Positions 60,007 to 64,000 of a DNA stretch of 64,000 bases are shown here, one piece after another. The notes under the pieces were generated by a model that had not been told where the DNA came from, did not search any database, and saw only the letters and a list, made by a program, of their open reading frames with translations. Each line of letters begins with the position of its first letter. Position 1 is the stretch's first letter. The translations under genes were made by a program, and so were the position numbers. The DNA lies in assembly GCA_963934855.1 (NCBI GenBank), contig CAWWAC010000007.1, positions 10,925 through 74,924 on the forward strand, given 5' to 3'. This DNA comes from MAG-120531 sp963934855 (lineage in GTDB: Bacteria; Bacteroidota; Bacteroidia; Flavobacteriales; Flavobacteriaceae).

Positions 60007-61821
60007 TTATTTTAATTGATACTGAACTCCCAACATAAAATTAGCTCCTGGGGCAGGCACTAAATTAGTCTCTGAAAAAGCTTCATCCAACAAATTATTT
60101 CCTATCACAGACCACACAAAAGATGGGGTTACAACTCTTAGTGAAGCGTCTAAAACTCTGTAGTTTATTCCGTTAGTTCGCTCCATATACCTATAATTTA
60201 TATTCGCTGGCATGCGCTTAGAAAAATGTAAAGCAGCTGTGGCGGTAAATTGGTGTTTTAATGAATTAATAGCGTATCTAGAAAAAGGAACTGCTACGTT
60301 TTTAATGGCGTCGTCTATATAGGTGTAGCCAAAATAAAATTGCTGTGATTGATCTGCTATTTTAAAACGCTGTGAGCCAATAAATTCAATTCCTCTAGTA
60401 CTTAGGGCAGCAAAATTTTGAGCTTCCCAAAGGGCGGTTTCTTCAAACTTTACGTAATCTATAAGGTTTTCTGTATCTCTATTAAACAAAGCTACAGAAG
60501 CTGTGGTTCTAGATTCTGAAAACTGAAAACCCAGTTCCCAAGAAAAAGCGTCTTCTGGTTTTAAGTTTTCATTTCCAACAGTGGTCCTGTCTGCATAAAA
60601 CAAGTCTGTATAGGTTGGTATTCTATAGGTATAGCCAAAATTTGCATAGGTTTTTACCTTTTTACTCCACTTATAGCCAAGGTCTATTCCTGGAAAAGCG
60701 TGAAACTTAAAGTCAGAAAAGTAGTTAAGTGCCACCCCAGGGGTAATGTCTAATGACTTGTCTAAAAAAGAAAAGCGCTGCTCTAGGTAGGCACTGATCT
60801 GTTGGCGGTCTCTATTTCCTAAATTATTAGACCTAATACTCACTTGTGCCATTTCTAATCCAAGGCCTGTCATTCCCCATTTAGAGCTGTAAGAAGTATT
60901 TATAGCAGCCCCTATTTTATTAGAAAGGTGCAGATTTCTATACACGCTTGGGTGGTCTCTAATAAAGACATATAGATCTTGATTGCGCTTCCAAAAAACA
61001 CTTGGGGTATACACCCAATTTCCTTTAGCAATTTTGGTCTGCAAAGAAACCAAACTAGCCTGGGTGTGCTCAAACTGATTTGTGGCAGAAGGGGTAGCGT
61101 AAAAACCATTGGCACCGAAGGCACGGTCTGCAAAAGTGACCATTAAGGTAATGGGCTGTACTTGTTTGTTAAAAGTAGCTTTGGTAAAGAAGTTGTTGTT
61201 TTTAAAATCTGTATTATATCTATATCCCTGAGAAGTATTCCTGGAAAAATGAAAAATTTGATCTGTATTTTTCTGCTCTAGTTGGAGGCTTAAGGCACCT
61301 TGTGTTTGCTCAAAAGAGCCCCAACCTACACTCGCTAATGCTTTGGCTTCTAAGCTTTTTTTAGTCACTATATTAATAGCGCCTGTAAAAGCATTGGGGC
61401 CAAAGATCCTAGCAGAAGGCCCTTTTACTATCTCTATACGCTCTATGAGCTCTATAGGGAGGGCAATATTTAAAGTATGGTGCCCTGTTTGCGGGTCTTC
61501 TGCTTTAATTCCGTCAATGAGTAGCAGTGTTTGGTCAAAGCTCCCACCTCTAATATAGAGGTCTGCCTGCTGCCCACCAGCGCCCCTTCTCCTAATATCA
61601 ATACCTGCTACAGACTGCAGTAAATCTGCTAAATTGGTAGCAGCTGCATTCTTAATATCTACCTGACTAATAATCTGAATGGTTCTAGAGTTTTCAGAAA
61701 GAGGAAGCGCAATCCTACCGGCACTTAAAACCACCTCTTCTAATTTCTGTGTACTAATACTGTCTTGAGCAGTGAGTGAAACTGAGAGCAATAATAAGAC
61801 TGCAAATAGGGTGTTTTTCAT
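60007..61821 (-). CDS. TonB-dependent receptor, small BtuB/FepA-like
   Basis: 604 residues: signal peptide (MKNTLFAVLLLLSVSLTAQ), TonB-box-like KLEEVVLSAGRIA, plug domain to about 155 (LADLLQSVAGIDIRRRGAGG, ADLYIRGGSFDQTLLLIDG) and a 22-strand barrel ending MLGVQYQLK; the end lacks the usual terminal aromatic residue. Size and plug resemble the vitamin B12 receptor BtuB, but no cobalamin riboswitch can be found in the short upstream region. Substrate unknown. Confidence 0.82.
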   Translation of the reverse strand: MKNTLFAVLLLLSVSLTAQDSISTQKLEEVVLSAGRIALPLSENSRTIQIISQVDIKNAAATNLADLLQSVAGIDIRRRGAGGQQADLYIRGGSFDQTLLLIDGIKAEDPQTGHHTLNIALPIELIERIEIVKGPSARIFGPNAFTGAINIVTKKSLEAKALASVGWGSFEQTQGALSLQLEQKNTDQIFHFSRNTSQGYRYNTDFKNNNFFTKATFNKQVQPITLMVTFADRAFGANGFYATPSATNQFEHTQASLVSLQTKIAKGNWVYTPSVFWKRNQDLYVFIRDHPSVYRNLHLSNKIGAAINTSYSSKWGMTGLGLEMAQVSIRSNNLGNRDRQQISAYLEQRFSFLDKSLDITPGVALNYFSDFKFHAFPGIDLGYKWSKKVKTYANFGYTYRIPTYTDLFYADRTTVGNENLKPEDAFSWELGFQFSESRTTASVALFNRDTENLIDYVKFEETALWEAQNFAALSTRGIEFIGSQRFKIADQSQQFYFGYTYIDDAIKNVAVPFSRYAINSLKHQFTATAALHFSKRMPANINYRYMERTNGINYRVLDASLRVVTPSFVWSVIGNNLLDEAFSETNLVPAPGANFMLGVQYQLK

Positions 61822-61835
61822 AGATAATTTTTCAA

Positions 61836-61867
61836 AAAAAAAGCTGCTAGTGAACTAGCAGCTTTTT
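61836..61867. terminator. Bidirectional terminator after atpC
   Basis: AGCTGCTAGT and ACTAGCAGCT form a 10-bp perfect stem with A and T runs on both sides. It ends the atpD-atpC transcript on the minus strand and lies in the leader of the TBDR gene. Confidence 0.85.
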
Positions 61868-61884
61868 AATATTTTACTGTATTA

Positions 61885-62163
61885 TTAGTCTGCTAAGACT
61901 ATTATTTTGTTGTTTTTAACCTCTAGAGTGCCGCTTTGAATAGAAAGTGTATACACTCCTTTTTCTAGTGCTGTAAATTTAGACGCATGGCCTAAAGGCA
62001 TTGCTTCCACCCCTTGTAATTTAATTTCTCCTGTTCCCAATGACGCAACTAAAGCAGCATGGGCACTTAAAATTTGGAAGAAACCATCTTTACCTGGTGC
62101 ACTTATTGAACTAATTTCACCTGTGTATAAAGTGGCTTCTGGGGATACTATTTCTAAATACAT
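61885..62163 (-). CDS. atpC: ATP synthase epsilon subunit, short form
   Basis: 92 residues, only the N-terminal beta-sandwich of F1 epsilon (MYLEIVSPEATLYTGEISSI, KDGFFQILSAHAALVASLGTGEI). The two C-terminal helices that most bacteria use to inhibit ATP hydrolysis are missing, as in other Bacteroidota. It starts 24 bases after the atpD stop. The beta and epsilon genes stand apart from the rest of the ATP-synthase operon, as I recall is common in this phylum. Confidence 0.9.
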   Translation of the reverse strand: MYLEIVSPEATLYTGEISSISAPGKDGFFQILSAHAALVASLGTGEIKLQGVEAMPLGHASKFTALEKGVYTLSIQSGTLEVKNNKIIVLAD

Positions 62164-62187
62164 AGTCTTATTTTTTAGTCTTGAAAA

Positions 62188-63696
62188 TTAGACTTCTGCC
62201 AACATTTTCTCTCCAGCTTCAATAGCTTCTTCAATGGTTCCCTTTAGGTTAAAAGCAGATTCTGGTATGTGGTCTAATTCACCATCCATAATCATATTAA
62301 AACCTTTTATAGTCTCTTTAATATCTACTAACACCCCTGGTATTCCTGTAAACTGCTCTGCCACGTGAAAAGGCTGAGACAAGAAACGTTGAACCCTTCT
62401 AGCCCTTGTTACGGCAAGCTTGTCTTCTTCTGACAATTCTTCCATTCCAAGAATGGCAATAATATCTTGTAATTCTTTATAGCGCTGTAATAGCTCTTTT
62501 ACATTTTGAGCACATTGGTAATGGTCTTTTCCTAAAATCTCTGCCGTTAAAATTCTAGAAGTAGAATCTAACGGATCTACCGCTGGATAAATACCTAACT
62601 CTGCAATCTTTCTAGACAATACCGTAGTAGCGTCTAAGTGAGCAAAAGTTGTTGCTGGTGCTGGATCTGTTAAATCGTCTGCAGGAACGTATACCGCCTG
62701 AACAGAGGTAATAGAGCCTCTTTTAGTAGAGGTAATGCGCTCTTGCATGGCTCCCATTTCTGTTGCTAAAGTGGGTTGGTACCCTACCGCAGAAGGCATA
62801 CGGCCTAAAAGAGCCGATACCTCAGATCCTGCCTGAGTAAAACGGAAAATGTTGTCTACAAAAAACAATACGTCTTTACCTTGACCTTCTCCTGCTCCAT
62901 CACGAAAATATTCTGCAATAGTCAATCCGGAAAGGGCTACACGAGCACGAGCTCCTGGAGGCTCATTCATTTGGCCAAAAACAAAAGTAGCTTTAGATTC
63001 TTTCATTACCGCTTTGTCTACTTTGCTCAAGTCCCAACCACCTGCTTCCATAGAGTGCATAAAGTCATCTCCGTATTTAATAATACCAGACTCTAACATC
63101 TCTCTAAGCAAGTCATTTCCTTCTCTTGTGCGCTCTCCCACTCCTGCAAAAACAGATAAACCACCGTGTCCTTTTGCAATGTTGTTAATAAGCTCTTGAA
63201 TCAATACTGTTTTTCCAACTCCTGCACCACCAAATAATCCAATTTTACCTCCTTTGGCGTAAGGCTCAATGAGGTCAATTACCTTAATCCCTGTAAACAA
63301 TACTTCTGTAGAAGTAGAAAGGTCTTCAAATCTAGGTGCTTCTCTGTGAATAGGCAATCCGTCTTTTCCAGTCTTAGGCAAATTTCCTAAACCGTCTATA
63401 GCATCTCCAATCACATTAAATAAACGCCCGTAAACAGCGTCTCCCACTGGCATTTGTATGGCACTTCCTGTTGCAGTAACAGCAGTACCTCTACTCAATC
63501 CGTCTGTAGAGTCCATTGCTATGGTGCGCACTGTATTCTCACCCACGTGAGACTGTACTTCTAATACCAAAATACTACCGTCTTTTTTTATGATCTCCAA
63601 AGAGTCATAAATTCTAGGTAATGGAGTACCCGCATTAAATTCTACATCTACTACAGGGCCAATGATTTGTGAAACTTTAGCGTTAGCTTGAGCCAT
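62188..63696 (-). CDS. atpD: ATP synthase F1 beta subunit
   Basis: 502 residues, the catalytic subunit of F1. P-loop GGAGVGKTVLIQELI, catalytic Glu in GERTREGNDL, ALSGLTIAEYFRD (signature PAVDPLDSTSR also present) and the C-terminal region with DELSEED-like loop GMEELSEEDKLAV. It makes ATP from ADP and phosphate driven by the rotor. Co-transcribed with atpC. Confidence 0.97.
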   Translation of the reverse strand: MAQANAKVSQIIGPVVDVEFNAGTPLPRIYDSLEIIKKDGSILVLEVQSHVGENTVRTIAMDSTDGLSRGTAVTATGSAIQMPVGDAVYGRLFNVIGDAIDGLGNLPKTGKDGLPIHREAPRFEDLSTSTEVLFTGIKVIDLIEPYAKGGKIGLFGGAGVGKTVLIQELINNIAKGHGGLSVFAGVGERTREGNDLLREMLESGIIKYGDDFMHSMEAGGWDLSKVDKAVMKESKATFVFGQMNEPPGARARVALSGLTIAEYFRDGAGEGQGKDVLFFVDNIFRFTQAGSEVSALLGRMPSAVGYQPTLATEMGAMQERITSTKRGSITSVQAVYVPADDLTDPAPATTFAHLDATTVLSRKIAELGIYPAVDPLDSTSRILTAEILGKDHYQCAQNVKELLQRYKELQDIIAILGMEELSEEDKLAVTRARRVQRFLSQPFHVAEQFTGIPGVLVDIKETIKGFNMIMDGELDHIPESAFNLKGTIEEAIEAGEKMLAEV

Positions 63697-63767
63697 TTTT
63701 CTATTGTTTATAAAGGTTTACATGCTTTCTTTAAAATTGGAGCGTACAATACTCTAATTTCAGGATG

Positions 63768-63775
63768 CAAATATA
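63768..63775 (-). promoter_or_regulatory. -7 promoter element of atpD-atpC
   Basis: TATATTTG on the minus strand, an exact TAnnTTTG match 72 bases before the atpD start. Confidence 0.65.
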
Positions 63776-63825
63776 GGCCTTTCTCTTGTAATTAAAAACG
63801 GCAAAAGCCTCTTTTTGTAAAAAGC

Positions 63826-63868
63826 AAAAAGCGGGTTTTTCCCTCTCTTGGAAAAAACCCACTTTTTT
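63826..63868. terminator. Terminator upstream of atpD
   Basis: AAAAGCGGGTTTTT and AAAAAACCCACTTTT form a long, imperfect stem with T runs on both strands. It can end the minus-strand gene whose last codons are at 63888. Confidence 0.7.
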
Positions 63869-63887
63869 AAACTATAAACTCTTTAAC

Positions 63888-64000
63888 CTATTGTAAAGCG
63901 GGGCTAAAGTTAGTTGGGTAGTTCCCTATATTTAAAAGGTTTCCTGAAGCTTCAAAATTAGAGCCAAATTTAGCGTCTAAAGTCTTCATCAGAATATTAG
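63888..64000 (-). CDS. C-terminal end of an unidentified protein
   Basis: The minus strand is open from the window edge to TAG at 63890-63888. The 36 visible residues end ...NIGNYPTNFSPALQ. I do not recognise the family. The frame, the terminator just downstream and the gap before atpD make a real gene end likely. Confidence 0.45.
   Translation of the reverse strand, partial: NILMKTLDAKFGSNFEASGNLLNIGNYPTNFSPALQ

Noticed and set aside
1..64000. Mobile elements, prophage, CRISPR, tRNA and rRNA genes
   Set aside because: No transposase, integrase, repeat-spacer array, cloverleaf or rRNA-like stretch was seen; gene content and base composition are uniform.

Overview
The window is a stretch of chromosome from a member of the Flavobacteriaceae (Bacteroidota); the genus cannot be read from it. 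The evidence is the low GC content, Bacteroidota-type promoters (a TAnnTTTG -7 box close to many start codons, no Shine-Dalgarno need), gliding genes gldD/gldE, a type IX secretion (T9SS) sorting domain, three TonB-dependent receptors (TBDRs), lineage families (DUF4296, DUF4271, DUF3098, DUF3127, DUF4301), and L21 and ATP-synthase epsilon of Bacteroidota form. It is densely packed and mostly housekeeping. I saw no phage, insertion sequence, CRISPR array, tRNA or rRNA, and no gene-free gap over about 300 bases.

Layout. 1-5250: end of a sodium/solute symporter, a secreted unknown protein, a penicillin-acylase-type lipoprotein and an MsbA-like ABC exporter. 5260-8270: an iron-sulfur/redox block (ferredoxin, ferredoxin-NADP reductase, NifU-type scaffold, Mrp ATPase). 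8276-10063: alkyltransferase-like DNA repair protein, LysE-type exporter, trmB. 10078-16880: a PhoR/PhoB-like two-component system beside a large TBDR, a beta-helix lipoprotein and a tiny protein that is only a T9SS sorting domain; this looks like one regulated uptake island. 16942-22700: tyrS, LuxE-like acyltransferase, NAD-dependent epimerase, and the GT2 / dihydroorotase / DUF4296 operon. 22800-27870: PMT-type glycosyltransferase, DUF4271, uroporphyrinogen-III synthase, saccharopine-reductase-like enzyme and an Lrp/AsnC regulator. 27866-31760: zinc peptidase, SemiSWEET, leuS. 31827-35276: ftsX, DUF3098, uppP, truB and a TonB-like protein in one tight operon.

35294-39723: thioredoxin-like protein, tag, DUF3127, an orphan histidine kinase, HIT protein, greA and a degenerate Rieske-like lipoprotein. 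39774-45589: a TPP-riboswitch-controlled TBDR with DUF4301, a NadR-like kinase, a PnuC/PnuT transporter and a phosphopantetheinyl transferase. 45609-48076: ahcY, rpmA, rplU. 48126-52177: a paired M16 protease operon and a helical lipoprotein. 52202-55737: mutY-ssb-gldE-gldD. 55793-57962: HU, a 29-residue basic protein and RNase G. 58009-61867: recX, a second PMT-type glycosyltransferase and a third TBDR. 61885-64000: atpC, atpD and the end of an unknown gene.

The most interesting signals are regulatory or small: an attenuator-like terminator touching the start codon of the 11965-14754 TBDR; a hairpin-plus-U-tract at the very 5' end of the greA transcript; a TPP riboswitch that assigns the second TBDR to thiamine; the stand-alone T9SS tail protein next to 11-bp-spaced repeats; a DUF3127 protein carrying an SSB-type tail; the 29-residue basic protein; and a 9-mer, GGCCGATGC, found six times here and often inside a longer TTGGCC-N3-GGCCGATGC unit.
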